From Niallia nealsonii (GTDB lineage: Bacteria; Bacillota; Bacilli; Bacillales; Cytobacillaceae): a stretch of 64,000 nt of DNA. Positions 55,716 to 63,681 of the stretch are shown here, piece after piece (position 1 is the stretch's first letter; each line of letters begins with the position of its first letter). The stretch covers positions 1-64,000 of the forward strand of contig NZ_PISE01000022.1 of assembly GCF_002835805.1 (NCBI RefSeq), read 5' to 3'. The notes beneath the pieces were generated by a model. It searched no databases. It worked only from the letters and a program-made list of their open reading frames with translations, and was not told the origin of the DNA. A program made the translations under genes and the position numbers.

Positions 55716-56074
55716 TGTTAAATAGGATCTTATTATCACCAATACTTAGAATTGGTAATAATACACTGAACATAATGTTTAAAGAGGTGCTCATTTTAAT
55801 GATCTGACAATTAAAAAACTTTTGCTTCCTAGGCTTTATCACACAAGTTGTCATTTCAGTTTGAATGGAATGAGGAGATCTTACTTTATTGACTAAAGAA
55901 GGTTTATATATTTCATGTTTTATCTGAGAGTTTTTGCAACATTGTTTTCTTGATGTGAACTTCTGGTTTAATTATGATATATATTTGATAGAGTAATCAT
56001 TTTGTGCAGGGAGTGTCTTACCTTATTTGATAAATAAAAATAATTGCTTATCGTCAAAACAAATGGAGGAAAAA

Positions 56075-56932
56075 ATGACATTATTAAAGAAACTGGAACA
56101 AAAGCAGGGCTTTACGGACACTGAAAAAAGAATTGCTGATTTCATTTTAATAAATTTAGAAGATGTTCCGAATATGTATATTCAAGAGCTTGCAGAAAAC
56201 ACATTTACATCCCACTCTGCAATTATTAGGCTGAGTCAGAAATTAGGTTTCTCAGGTTATAGAAATTTCAAAGTAGCATTAATCCATGAAATTCAAAGCA
56301 ATAAACATACTATTGTACATGTTGATCCTAATTTTCCTTTTCTACCAACTGATAGTTCTATAAATATTGCAAAAAAAATGGCTGATTTAATGATTGGAAC
56401 TATTAGAGAAACTTTAGTGAAACTGGATAAGGACCAATTAAATAAAGCTGTAGAATTTGTTAGAAATGCCAAACAAATTTATCTTTTTGGCACCGGGGAC
56501 TCTCAGATTCGTGCTCGTAGCTATCAAAACAAATTTATTAAAATTAACAAGCACCTTATTATCGCTGATGAATATGGAGAAGCAACATGGAATGCACTGA
56601 GTATGGACAAAATGGATTGTGCAATCTTTATTAGTTATGCTGGTAATTCGGTTTCTCACATAAAAATTTTAAAATATCTAGCTTCCATGAAGATTCCTAC
56701 AATAATGTTAACTGGTAATTCTGAATCGATTATGTCTAAATTATGCGAGCTGACAATTGAGGTCCCACATGATGAATATGACTTCTTCAAAGTTGGGACA
56801 TTTTCTTCACAAATATCGTTTGAGTATATCCTAGATACACTATTTTCAATTATCTATGCAAAGGATTACACAAGAAACCTCAATAATCTTAAGAAAAAGG
56901 AAAAGGATTTAAAAAAGTGGGGACTGCTTTAA
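56075..56932 (+). CDS. RpiR-family regulator with SIS domain
   Basis: A 285-residue regulator: N-terminal RpiR helix-turn-helix (FTSHSAIIRLSQKLGFSGYRNFKVAL) and C-terminal SIS sugar-phosphate domain (QIYLFGTGDSQIRA, FISYAGNSVSHIKIL). It would sense a phosphosugar made by the adjacent PTS route. ATG 56075 after GGAGG is chosen over the earlier opening at 56027. It is divergent from the oxidoreductase/IIC operon, the usual arrangement for a local regulator. Confidence 0.9.
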   Translation: MTLLKKLEQKQGFTDTEKRIADFILINLEDVPNMYIQELAENTFTSHSAIIRLSQKLGFSGYRNFKVALIHEIQSNKHTIVHVDPNFPFLPTDSSINIAKKMADLMIGTIRETLVKLDKDQLNKAVEFVRNAKQIYLFGTGDSQIRARSYQNKFIKINKHLIIADEYGEATWNALSMDKMDCAIFISYAGNSVSHIKILKYLASMKIPTIMLTGNSESIMSKLCELTIEVPHDEYDFFKVGTFSSQISFEYILDTLFSIIYAKDYTRNLNNLKKKEKDLKKWGLL

Positions 56933-57073
56933 GTATTTTGTCCTATATATTGTGAAAATCAGTAAAACAGTGTTATAAACATCGCAATAAATAAAGCTTC
57001 AAATATTATTTTTAAAGATTTTTTGTTTTAGATAAGGGTATATAAATGAATCAGCAGCGAAAAGAGGATGGGT

Positions 57074-57337
57074 ATGGAAATTATTAAACATTCTTATAAA
57101 AAACGAGGAACGATGGAATTTATCTATAATAAATTTCCTCAATCTAAAGTCATTCTTTATCCCATTAAAAATTATTATTTTGTTCGAACAGTAAAATGGC
57201 ATCCAGAAGATCCAGTGGTCACAAGAGCTGATCTTGAAAAAATGGAATTGCTTTCTAATGAATTATTAGGAACTATTGAATTTTATAAACAACGGAAGAG
57301 TTATAAAGAAGATAGTGAGGAAACAAGTTTCTATTAA
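57074..57337 (+). CDS. Hypothetical protein, 87 residues
   Basis: A small soluble protein I do not recognise. It reads MEIIKHSYKKRGTMEFIYNK at the start and is rich in Lys and Tyr, with no membrane helix. AAGAGGATGG suits ATG 57074 better than ATG 57068. It follows the RpiR gene by about 140 bp on the same strand but with no clear functional link. Confidence 0.55.
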   Translation: MEIIKHSYKKRGTMEFIYNKFPQSKVILYPIKNYYFVRTVKWHPEDPVVTRADLEKMELLSNELLGTIEFYKQRKSYKEDSEETSFY

Positions 57338-57436
57338 TCCGTAGACAATTTTGATTGGACTCATAACATTTTGATTAATGATTTTCTGCAAATTTTTATT
57401 GTAAGCTTATTTCAGATAAGAAGAAACTTTAATTAG

Positions 57437-57520
57437 TGGGGATTTCTGCATCCCCACCTAGATATTTATATCACCTCTTATCATCTCAAGATAGAGGACA
57501 AAAGCCCGTTGAAGTTTATA
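57437..57520 (-). repeat. Intergenic repeat, family 2, partial inverted copy C
   Basis: Read on the minus strand it carries the family 2 landmarks in order: TTCAACGGGCTTTTG, CTCAAGATGATAAGAGG and CTAGGTGGGG. Read on the plus strand CCCCACCTAGAT at 57453 is the end of the element. It is shorter and more diverged than copies A and B. The rest of 57338-57690 shows no gene. Confidence 0.6.
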
Positions 57521-57690
57521 GGAAATTACTGTTATTTATTTTTTGATTTAATCGCTCAACTTATTTTTAATAGAGTCACTATAAAAATAGTCTAAATATT
57601 ATGTCATTTATTCACTGAGGGTGTTTCCCCATGTTATACTACAGAGGAAATTGAATATTTTAATCAGTGAACGAATGGGAGGAAAAGAGA

Positions 57691-58194
57691 ATGTCTGAAG
57701 CAATGAAGACCAGTGTGGAAGGAAAAAATCTTATAATAGAGCGAGTTTTTCATGCACCAAGGGAGGTTGTATTTGCAGCATTTTCAGAATCGGAAAGTTT
57801 AGCTAGCTGGTGGGGGCCACTTGGGTGGGAAACGAAGAATAAGCAATTTGAATTTGTGCCTGGCGGGGTATGGCATTACTGTATGACATGTAGCGATGAA
57901 AACCAAGGCGATTTTTTCGGTATGGAATCTTGGGGGAAATCGGTGTTTCAAGAGATTATTGTGCCAGAGAAGATTGTAGCTTTAGACTATTTTTCTGATC
58001 AGGATGGCGATATTAATCCAGAGGCGCCAAGCACTCAAATGACAATCCTTTTTATGGATGAAGAGGAGAAAACAAAGTTAATTATACGTTCTCAATTTCA
58101 AACTCCAGAGGATTTGCAGCAAGTAATGGAGATGGGAGTTGTTGAGGGGATGTCCTCTCAATTTGTTTGTTTAGATGAATATTTAGAAAAATAG
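57691..58194 (+). CDS. SRPBCC/AHSA1-domain protein
   Basis: A 167-residue protein of the AHSA1 (Aha1 C-terminal-like) START-fold family. Landmarks are IERVFHAPREVVFAAFSESE, SWWGPLGWETK and GGVWHYCMTC near the N-terminus, and GMSSQFVCLDEYLEK at the end. Such proteins bind hydrophobic ligands in a helix-grip cavity; no reaction can be assigned. GGGAGG lies 12-17 bp before ATG 57691. Confidence 0.85.
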   Translation: MSEAMKTSVEGKNLIIERVFHAPREVVFAAFSESESLASWWGPLGWETKNKQFEFVPGGVWHYCMTCSDENQGDFFGMESWGKSVFQEIIVPEKIVALDYFSDQDGDINPEAPSTQMTILFMDEEEKTKLIIRSQFQTPEDLQQVMEMGVVEGMSSQFVCLDEYLEK

Positions 58195-58204
58195 CAAGGA
58201 AGAG

Positions 58205-58233
58205 AGGAGTTTTGAAAAGATAAACTCCTTTTT
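58205..58233 (+). terminator. Terminator after the AHSA1-domain gene
   Basis: GGAGTTT (58207-58213) pairs with AAACTCC (58222-58228), then TTTTT. Confidence 0.8.
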
Positions 58234-58849
58234 ATATTATATTCCTCCATATTTTTAAAGGTGGGAGAACTTCTTTTTTTGCCATCCCTGAAACAAATGG
58301 GTTTCCTTTTACATAATAACGTAATGGAGCAAGTGTCCAATCTCCTTTATTAGGTATTCCAATGCGAGGTGCTGTAATAATTTCATTTGGGATTTTGCTT
58401 TTTTCTTGATTTATATATAATGCTCCTTCATTTATCATCCTTCCATCTAATTCTTTTGTAATAGCCATTGCTTTTGTTAATTTTCCTGGACCATTGCTGA
58501 TGAGGATACCGGTTTGCTGTCTGTTTGCAGCCATTTGTTCTATTCCCTCTATAGGCTCTATTGCTCGTATAAGAACAGCCTGAGGATTATTTGGCTCTTT
58601 TGTTGTAATGTTGAGCATATGATGGGTGTGCATCGTATAAACGTAAATGGTTCCGCCTATTTTGTACATAGACTGCAGACGAGGCGTATTTTTTCCAGCA
58701 TAGCTATGGCAAGCCATGTCCTCAATGCCTAGGTATGCTTCTGTCTCTACGATAAAGCCGCTATAGATGCAAGTGTTAGTCTTATGTACAAGCAGTTTTC
58801 CTAATAGATTTTGAGCAATCTCTTTAGTAGTTGGATGAATGAAATCCAT
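58232..58849 (-). CDS. DNA-3-methyladenine glycosylase (AAG/MPG family)
   Basis: Removes alkylated purines and hypoxanthine from DNA in base excision repair, similar to B. subtilis YxlJ in size (205 aa). Landmarks: IAQNLLGKLLVH, the catalytic Glu in FIVETEAYLG, VYTMHTHHMLNITT where most members have YGMHYCLN, and SNGPGKLTKAMAI. The altered YTMHTHHMLN segment is noteworthy, but the Glu is intact. AAGGGAG precedes the ATG. Confidence 0.9.
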   Translation of the reverse strand: MDFIHPTTKEIAQNLLGKLLVHKTNTCIYSGFIVETEAYLGIEDMACHSYAGKNTPRLQSMYKIGGTIYVYTMHTHHMLNITTKEPNNPQAVLIRAIEPIEGIEQMAANRQQTGILISNGPGKLTKAMAITKELDGRMINEGALYINQEKSKIPNEIITAPRIGIPNKGDWTLAPLRYYVKGNPFVSGMAKKEVLPPLKIWRNII

Positions 58850-58929
58850 TATTTAAGCATCTCCCTTCTTAATTTCCCTTTAATAATATTATTCCTCTTA
58901 ATAATGCGCTATTAAAAGAAGCATTTTTA

Positions 58930-58965
58930 GTAAAAGAAGAAACCACTCAAAAGTTTGAGCGGTCT
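58930..58965 (-). terminator. Terminator after ycgQ
   Basis: On the minus strand ACCGCTCAAA pairs with TTTGAGTGGT, followed by TTCTTCTTTT. Confidence 0.75.
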
Positions 58966-59816
58966 TAATAACTTCTATAAGCATAAGGATCCTCGGGTTG
59001 TGCTATCTTTTTCCAAGAAGTAACTTTAAGTACAGGAATGGTTTTTTTGAACGGCTGATAATAAATCGTTTCTAGTTTACCGCTAACTTGCAGCCATTCA
59101 TCATTTTTAGTTTTTAAATCTTTAGGTAAATCTAGAAGCATTCCATATACTCCTGAATCAGCAATGCAATGAATAATCCCAAAGCGCAGTAGAAAAATTT
59201 GATTTTCGCTCAGTTCTTTTTCTCTGTAAGAGAAGCCAGTTATTGTTACTTGTTTGTCTATAAACTGGCCTGGATAGTTGTAAATGGTTTCTAAATCATT
59301 TAGAAGGTTATTTTCTCCTAATGTAATGGTTTCCTGTTTTTGCAGCTTTTTTACCCCTTTATCCATTAGTTCGGAATAGTCATCTTTTCCATAATAACTC
59401 GTTGTATCTGGCTGCAGAAACTGACGCTGGCTATATGCATCTCCTTCTTTATAAGCGGAAAAAAACAGTCCCTTTTTAGCAACGATATTAGAATCCAGTG
59501 TAGCAGTAGGAAGAAATAGGCCAGTTGCTACAGGAAGTATCAGCACGAAAAAGGTAAATCCCCTCTTCCACCAAGTATTATCTTCATTGTCATGATTATG
59601 TCCACAATCTGGACCGCAATGGTTATGATCATGCTCATTATCTTTTTTTACATAAAAGTAAATGCAGATTAGTGTAAAGAAGATAAAAATATAGATGGCC
59701 GACTCTGATATATAGGAATACTTCATATTAATATATTTAGAGATATTTCCAGAGGCATGAAGATGCATAAATAAATAAGTAAATCCGATAAGCACTAATA
59801 TCCGAAACATGTTCAA
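58965..59816 (-). CDS. ycgQ: YcgQ, TIGR03943-type membrane protein
   Basis: A 283-residue partner of the YcgR permease. Two N-terminal membrane helices, then a histidine/cysteine-rich patch (HDHNHCGPDCGHNHD, about 62-76) that could bind metal, a third helix, and a soluble C-terminal OB-like domain (TITLGENN, QVTITGFSYREKEL, VSGKLETIYY). Function unknown; the metal patch hints at metal handling. It starts 7 bp after ycgR ends, so both are cotranscribed. Confidence 0.87.
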   Translation of the reverse strand: MNMFRILVLIGFTYLFMHLHASGNISKYINMKYSYISESAIYIFIFFTLICIYFYVKKDNEHDHNHCGPDCGHNHDNEDNTWWKRGFTFFVLILPVATGLFLPTATLDSNIVAKKGLFFSAYKEGDAYSQRQFLQPDTTSYYGKDDYSELMDKGVKKLQKQETITLGENNLLNDLETIYNYPGQFIDKQVTITGFSYREKELSENQIFLLRFGIIHCIADSGVYGMLLDLPKDLKTKNDEWLQVSGKLETIYYQPFKKTIPVLKVTSWKKIAQPEDPYAYRSY

Positions 59817-59823
59817 ACCTCCA

Positions 59824-60696
59824 TTAAAAAACTAGTGTAACCACTAGCACAGTGATTGTAATGATTGTACATAAAAAAAGAACAAATTTACTTTTAAAGG
59901 TGCTTAGCAGCATAAAAGTATTTTTAATATCAAGCATTGGTCCGAATACTAAAAATGCGAGTAATGAACTTGTAGAAAAGCTGCTTCTGAAACTTGCAGC
60001 AACAAATGCATCTGCTTGAGAACATAAGCTCAAAACGTAAGCCAGCCCCATCATTACGACATGGGAAGAAATTGGGCCATTGCCAATTGCAACAAGCGTA
60101 GATGTTTTAACATATGTTTGCACGATTGCTGCTAATAATGACCCTATAACTAAATATTTGCTCACAGAAAAAAATTCATTAATAGAATGCTCTAGCATGG
60201 CACTGATTCGCTCTTTTATGGAGCGATAGTGAACAGGGTGGTGATGATTATTTTTTAATGGAGAATCTTTGATGGTTAATTTTAAGATAAACCCAACAAT
60301 CATGGAGACAATTAAAGCTAATCCTCCTCGATAGAAAACCATCGACCAGCTGTTCCCAAAAGCAAGAAAAGTAGAAAAAAGCACAACTGGATTAATGATT
60401 GGTCCTGTCATCATAAAGGCAACCGCAGCTGGCAGCGGTACCCCTTTTAAGATAAGCCTTCTAGTAATTGGCACAATTCCACATTCGCATGCAGGGATAA
60501 TGCTTCCTAAAAAAGAGGCTAATAAGATAGATAAAAAGGTGTTTTTTGGAATGAATTTTGCAATCATTTCATCTGATACAAATATTTGGATGATTCCAGA
60601 AATGATAACCCCTATTAAGATAAAAGGCAGGGCTTCTATCACAATGCTTATAAAGATAGTGTTCATTTGCAATAATGTTTGAGTATTCATATGCAA
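59824..60696 (-). CDS. ycgR: YcgR-like permease (DUF318 / ArsP family)
   Basis: A 290-residue membrane protein with about eight helices. The family motif is IPACECGIVPITRRLI, whose cysteine pair is conserved in related permeases, some of which move organoarsenicals. GPIINPVVL and the repeated FGPMLDIKNT motif follow in the second half. Substrate unknown. It lies upstream of ycgQ, as in B. subtilis. No metal-regulator box was recognised upstream. Confidence 0.88.
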   Translation of the reverse strand: MHMNTQTLLQMNTIFISIVIEALPFILIGVIISGIIQIFVSDEMIAKFIPKNTFLSILLASFLGSIIPACECGIVPITRRLILKGVPLPAAVAFMMTGPIINPVVLFSTFLAFGNSWSMVFYRGGLALIVSMIVGFILKLTIKDSPLKNNHHHPVHYRSIKERISAMLEHSINEFFSVSKYLVIGSLLAAIVQTYVKTSTLVAIGNGPISSHVVMMGLAYVLSLCSQADAFVAASFRSSFSTSSLLAFLVFGPMLDIKNTFMLLSTFKSKFVLFLCTIITITVLVVTLVF

Positions 60697-61156
60697 CCCC
60701 TAATTAATTTGTAGACGAATAAAAATTCATTGTCACTATATCATGTGAAAATGAAGGTTTTATGAAAAAATGATTTTTTGTACTGAAATTTATAACTATA
60801 TAAAAGATATAAGTCGAATTACAGTTTATTATCTAATCTATCTTTTATAATATGCAACCAACCTAGTGAATTTTTTTTGGAATTATCGTTTTACCAGTAT
60901 TTAATCATTAATGATTGGTTCGGATGTTCTCTTGAGCTGCAAAAGAGCTAGAACTAGAAGTTGGTGTAAGTGCAACCACTTTAATTAAGGTAACTTTCGT
61001 ATTATTAATAACATAGTGAGAATAAGAAAATCTTTTTATGAGACTTGCTTTGTGCTAAGTGAAGTGCTTGCTTTTTATTGCAGCTAGTTTAGTGCTTTCA
61101 TCTAATTTGCGCTTGGAGAATATAGTAAAAGAAACAATCGTAATGAAGGAGGAGTA
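60697..61156 (+). other. Gap upstream of the decayed SDR gene
   Basis: AT-rich; AATCATTAATGATT at 60903-60916 is a perfect short palindrome. I see no gene, promoter with good spacing or repeat copy. Confidence 0.4.
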
Positions 61157-61440
61157 TATGGTGAAAAATCCTAAAAATTCTTATTATGGAACTGAGAAAA
61201 AATGTGAATAAATTCCACTGAATTTGCCTCTACAACAGCAATATTGGCAGAGTAGGCTTGGATATCTTATGACTCCACTTCCTATCTATAACAATCCAAA
61301 TTATATTGGAACTGGAAAATTAAAAGATAAAGTTGCATTAGTATATGTACTGTTGGCATCTTAGGATGGAGCCTATATTACAAGACAAACAATTCATGTA
61401 AATGGCGGGTTGATGGTAGCAACTAAGGCAGGAAAGGTTT
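61157..61440 (+). pseudogene. Decayed short-chain dehydrogenase (YhdF/Gsp39-like)
   Basis: GGAGG before ATG 61157 begins MVKNPKNSYYGTEKK, then a TAA. In another frame LPIYNNPNYIGTGKLKDKVALV is the start of a stress-type SDR, up to where the TGGxxxGIG motif should come. It jumps directly to LLAS-stop-DGAYITRQTIHVNGGLMVA, the conserved C-terminal end of the family. So about 200 central residues, including the active-site Tyr-Lys, are deleted, and there are a frameshift and two stops. Confidence 0.78.
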
Positions 61441-61450
61441 TCATTTTGCA

Positions 61451-61484
61451 AAAAAGAGACATTTTATAATGTCTCTTTTTTTTA
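61451..61484 (+). terminator. Terminator before the cellobiose-type PTS operon
   Basis: AAAAGAGACATT pairs with AATGTCTCTTTT around a short loop, then a long T-run. It presumably ended the SDR gene. Confidence 0.9.
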
Positions 61485-61517
61485 TTTTAAAAGTTTATAT
61501 TAATTTTTATAAAAGTA

Positions 61518-61546
61518 TAGACAAATAAATGCAAACTTTTTATAAT
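61518..61546 (+). promoter_or_regulatory. Sigma-A promoter of the cellobiose-type PTS operon
   Basis: TAGACA (61518-61523), 17 bp, a perfect TATAAT (61541-61546). The start would be near 61553. Confidence 0.8.
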
Positions 61547-61551
61547 AAGAT

Positions 61552-61577
61552 TGTAAGCGATTTTTGAAAGCGATTTA
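61552..61577 (+). promoter_or_regulatory. Tandem cre-like sites
   Basis: TGTAAGCGATTTTT (61552-61565) and TGAAAGCGATTTA (from 61565) each match the left two thirds of the cre consensus TGWAANCGNTNWCA. They start at the predicted transcript start, a position at which CcpA would repress. Confidence 0.55.
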
Positions 61578-61613
61578 TTAATTTATATACTTTTATAAAG
61601 GAGTTTGATTATT

Positions 61614-61925
61614 ATGAAAAAAATATTATTAGCTTGCAGTTCAGGTATGTCTACTAGTCTTTTGGTGACGAAGATGGAAGAATATGCGAAATCAATTGGC
61701 GAAGATGCAAAAATTTGGGCGGTTGGACAAGATCAAGCAAAAAAAGAAATGGAAAATGCTGATGTAGTATTGATAGGACCACAAATGAGCTTCCTTAAAG
61801 GAGAATTTCAAAAAGAAGCGCAGAAGTATAATATAAATGTGGATGTTATCGATATGATGGCGTATGGCATGGCAGATGGAAAAAAAGCATATGAACAAGC
61901 AAATAAATTAATAGGTGATAAATAA
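61614..61925 (+). CDS. PTS lactose/cellobiose subunit IIB
   Basis: A 103-residue cytoplasmic phosphocarrier. Cys8 in LLACSSGMSTSLL is the phospho-acceptor that passes phosphate from IIA to the sugar entering by IIC. GPQMSFLKGEFQKEA is a further family landmark. The frame opens at 61605, but AAAGGAG fits ATG 61614. First gene of the operon; its stop overlaps the next ATG (TAATG). Confidence 0.94.
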   Translation: MKKILLACSSGMSTSLLVTKMEEYAKSIGEDAKIWAVGQDQAKKEMENADVVLIGPQMSFLKGEFQKEAQKYNINVDVIDMMAYGMADGKKAYEQANKLIGDK

Positions 61926-62257
61926 TGGAAAATATAGATCTTAATACATTATCAGCAGAACAAATTAATTTTATGTTAATACTTCATAGCGGAAACGCGC
62001 GCAGTAAGATTATTGAGGCATTGCGTGAATACAGAGCAGGCAGGGAGGAAGAGGCAGATCAGTTGATAGAACAGGCAGAATCTGATTTACATGCTGCTCA
62101 TCAGATACATTTTAAGATGGTTCAGGAGGAAGCATCAGGAAATAAGGTGGAATTTGCATTGCTCCTCATGCATGCAGAAGATCATCTAATGTCTACTTTA
62201 TCCATGAAGGAACTTGTAAAAGAACTATTAGAGATATTTAAAGAAAAAAAATTATAG
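61925..62257 (+). CDS. PTS lactose/cellobiose subunit IIA
   Basis: A 110-residue helical phosphocarrier that accepts phosphate from HPr. The active His is probably His83 in LLMHAEDHLM, with His87 near; LHSGNARSKIIEALREYR and ESDLHAAHQIH are family landmarks. It overlaps IIB by 1 bp, showing tight coupling. It could also serve the orphan IIC at 53294-54610. Confidence 0.94.
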   Translation: MENIDLNTLSAEQINFMLILHSGNARSKIIEALREYRAGREEEADQLIEQAESDLHAAHQIHFKMVQEEASGNKVEFALLLMHAEDHLMSTLSMKELVKELLEIFKEKKL

Positions 62258-62282
62258 TTTAATAGGTCGGGAGGAAAACCGA

Positions 62283-63581
62283 GTGTTTGATAAATTAAGC
62301 AGATATTTAATACCTATTGCAGGAAAATTGAATAATAATCGCTATTTAACTGTTTTGCGGGATGCATTTATGCTATCGTTCCCTTTAACCATTTTTGGTT
62401 CGATTTTTGTTGTATTAACTAATTTGCCGTTTCTGAACAAGCTAATGAGCGATAGTGCAATTAGTTCTTTTCAATCCATGTTTGGAATCGCTTCATCTGC
62501 AACAATGGGAATCATGTCCATATTTGTCGTATTTGGCATAGGATATTACTTATCCAGAAGTTATGAGGTAGAAGCAGTATTTGGTGGTGCTATTGCCCTT
62601 GTTTCCTTTTTATTGCTTACACCATTTGTATTGCAGCCTGAACAAGGAGACATGGTAACGGGTGTTATTCCAGTTGATAGGCTGGGAGCAAAGGGTATGT
62701 TCTTAGGAATGATTACAGCATTTATTGCTGCTGAAATATACCGAAAAGTTATTCAAAAAAATATAACGATTAAAATGCCTCCAGGTGTTCCGCCAGCTGT
62801 GGCGAAATCATTTGCAGCATTGATTCCTGCATTAATTACTTTAACATTCTTTTTATTAGTAAATGTAATCGTTACTCAAGTGTTTAATACCAATATGCAT
62901 GATGTTATTTATAAAGCAATCCAAGCTCCGCTAGTTGGACTGGGAAGCGGGATTATTCCAACATTAATCGCTATTTTCTTTATCCAAATCTTGTGGTTCT
63001 TTGGTCTTCATGGCCAAATTATTATTAACTCAGTAATGGACCCAATTTGGAATACATTGCAAGTGGAAAATTTGAATGCGTATACAAATGGAGAGCCAAT
63101 TCCGCATATTATTTCAAAACCATTTATGGAAATCTATACAGTCGGTATGGGTGGAACAGGCATGACATTAGCTGTTGTACTGGCAATCTTAGTTTTTATG
63201 AAGAGTAAGCAAATGAAGCAAGTAGCTAAACTTGGATTAGGACCTGGTTTGTTTAATGTAAATGAGCCGATTATTTTTGGATTGCCAATTGTAATGAATC
63301 CATTAATTGCTGTTCCTTGGATTATTTCTCCAATGATTGTTACTTTGGTTTCTTATTTCTCCATGGCTTCAGGTTTAGTGCCGCCTCCAACTGGAGTAAC
63401 GGTTCCATGGACAGTTCCGGTATTTATTAATGGGATGATGGCAACAAATTCAATTGCAGGAGGAATTTTACAACTTGTAAATATGGCTATTGTATTTGTT
63501 ATTTGGTTCCCATTCTTAAAAATTATTGATCGAGTTAATATGAAAAAAGAAGAAGAAGAAGAAGTAAACAAAGCTTCTTAA
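62283..63581 (+). CDS. PTS lactose/cellobiose subunit IIC
   Basis: A 432-residue CelB-type membrane permease with about ten helices. KLNNNRYLTVLRDAFMLSFPL at the N-terminus, FGLHGQIIINSVMDPIWN, GMGGTGMTLAV and NEPIIFGLPIVMNP match the family, and the C-terminal tail is highly acidic/basic (KKEEEEEVNK). Start is GTG 62283 after GGGAGG. It is a clear relative of the IIC at 53294-54610. Confidence 0.95.
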   Translation: MFDKLSRYLIPIAGKLNNNRYLTVLRDAFMLSFPLTIFGSIFVVLTNLPFLNKLMSDSAISSFQSMFGIASSATMGIMSIFVVFGIGYYLSRSYEVEAVFGGAIALVSFLLLTPFVLQPEQGDMVTGVIPVDRLGAKGMFLGMITAFIAAEIYRKVIQKNITIKMPPGVPPAVAKSFAALIPALITLTFFLLVNVIVTQVFNTNMHDVIYKAIQAPLVGLGSGIIPTLIAIFFIQILWFFGLHGQIIINSVMDPIWNTLQVENLNAYTNGEPIPHIISKPFMEIYTVGMGGTGMTLAVVLAILVFMKSKQMKQVAKLGLGPGLFNVNEPIIFGLPIVMNPLIAVPWIISPMIVTLVSYFSMASGLVPPPTGVTVPWTVPVFINGMMATNSIAGGILQLVNMAIVFVIWFPFLKIIDRVNMKKEEEEEVNKAS

Positions 63582-63681
63582 ATGAGTATGGAGCGGGTAA
63601 ACCATGTGTTTATTCTTAGTACATGTTGCCTGCTTGTTTTTTGTAAATGAATATGCTTTTTAGATGGAAAGGAGAAATAAA

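Noticed and set aside
55639-55854. 71-codon minus-strand ORF upstream of the first oxidoreductase
   Set aside because: It overlaps the oxidoreductase start and its frame ends just inside it; composition is that of AT-rich leader DNA.
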